NCBI RefSeq assembly: GCF_946477055.1
Contig: NZ_CAMKXG010000234.1
Span: forward strand, 1 to 5,627
From: Lonsdalea britannica
Lineage (GTDB): Bacteria > Pseudomonadota > Gammaproteobacteria > Enterobacterales > Enterobacteriaceae
DNA length: 5,627 bases
Direction of reading: 5' to 3'
Shown: one piece after another, positions 5,552 to 5,627 of the stretch
How the letters are laid out: each line of letters opens with the position of its first letter
Position numbering within the stretch: position 1 is the first letter of the stretch
Position numbers and translations under genes: made by a program
Notes under the pieces: model-generated
Seen by the model: the letters and a program-made list of their open reading frames with translations, nothing else
Told to the model about the DNA's origin: nothing
The model's database searches: none

Positions 5552-5627
<76 letters not shown>

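Overview
This window is a conserved chromosomal core segment from an enterobacterium (Enterobacterales). Every protein closely resembles its Escherichia coli counterpart as I recall it, and the order rseB'-rseA-rpoE / trmN6 / srmB / grcA / ung is the E. coli order with some genes missing. The protein divergence and compact spacing fit a plant-associated or environmental lineage such as Pectobacteriaceae better than Escherichia. That placement is an impression, not a demonstrated result. Bases 1-30 are not genomic: they are Illumina Nextera (Tn5) adapter, so the window starts at a contig end.

Layout. Positions 31-1319 (minus strand) hold the envelope-stress operon in the order rpoE (sigma-E), rseA (anti-sigma factor) and the first two codons of rseB. 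Upstream of rpoE are a good sigma-E promoter, through which sigma-E would activate its own operon, and a short overlapping leader ORF resembling rseD. Positions 1592-2335 (minus) hold trmN6 (yfiC), a tRNA methyltransferase. Divergent from it, 2468-3796 (plus) is the DEAD-box RNA helicase gene srmB, with its own promoter and terminator. Convergent to srmB, 3989-4372 (minus) is grcA (yfiD), the stress-induced spare glycyl-radical domain for pyruvate formate-lyase. It is preceded by two FNR boxes spaced 53 bp apart. Divergent from grcA, 4729-5415 (plus) is ung, uracil-DNA glycosylase. The last 76 bases are tRNA-Ala(GGC) on the minus strand, ending exactly at the window edge.

Function. These are housekeeping and stress genes: outer-membrane stress sensing (sigma-E/RseA/RseB), ribosome assembly and tRNA modification (SrmB, TrmN6, tRNA-Ala), anaerobic and acid stress metabolism (GrcA), and base-excision repair (Ung). 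I see no mobile element, CRISPR array, toxin-antitoxin pair or defence system.

The most notable points are the absence of nadB, which lies between rpoE and trmN6 in E. coli, the layered regulatory DNA upstream of rpoE, and the conserved FNR geometry at grcA. No unknown biological system is evident.
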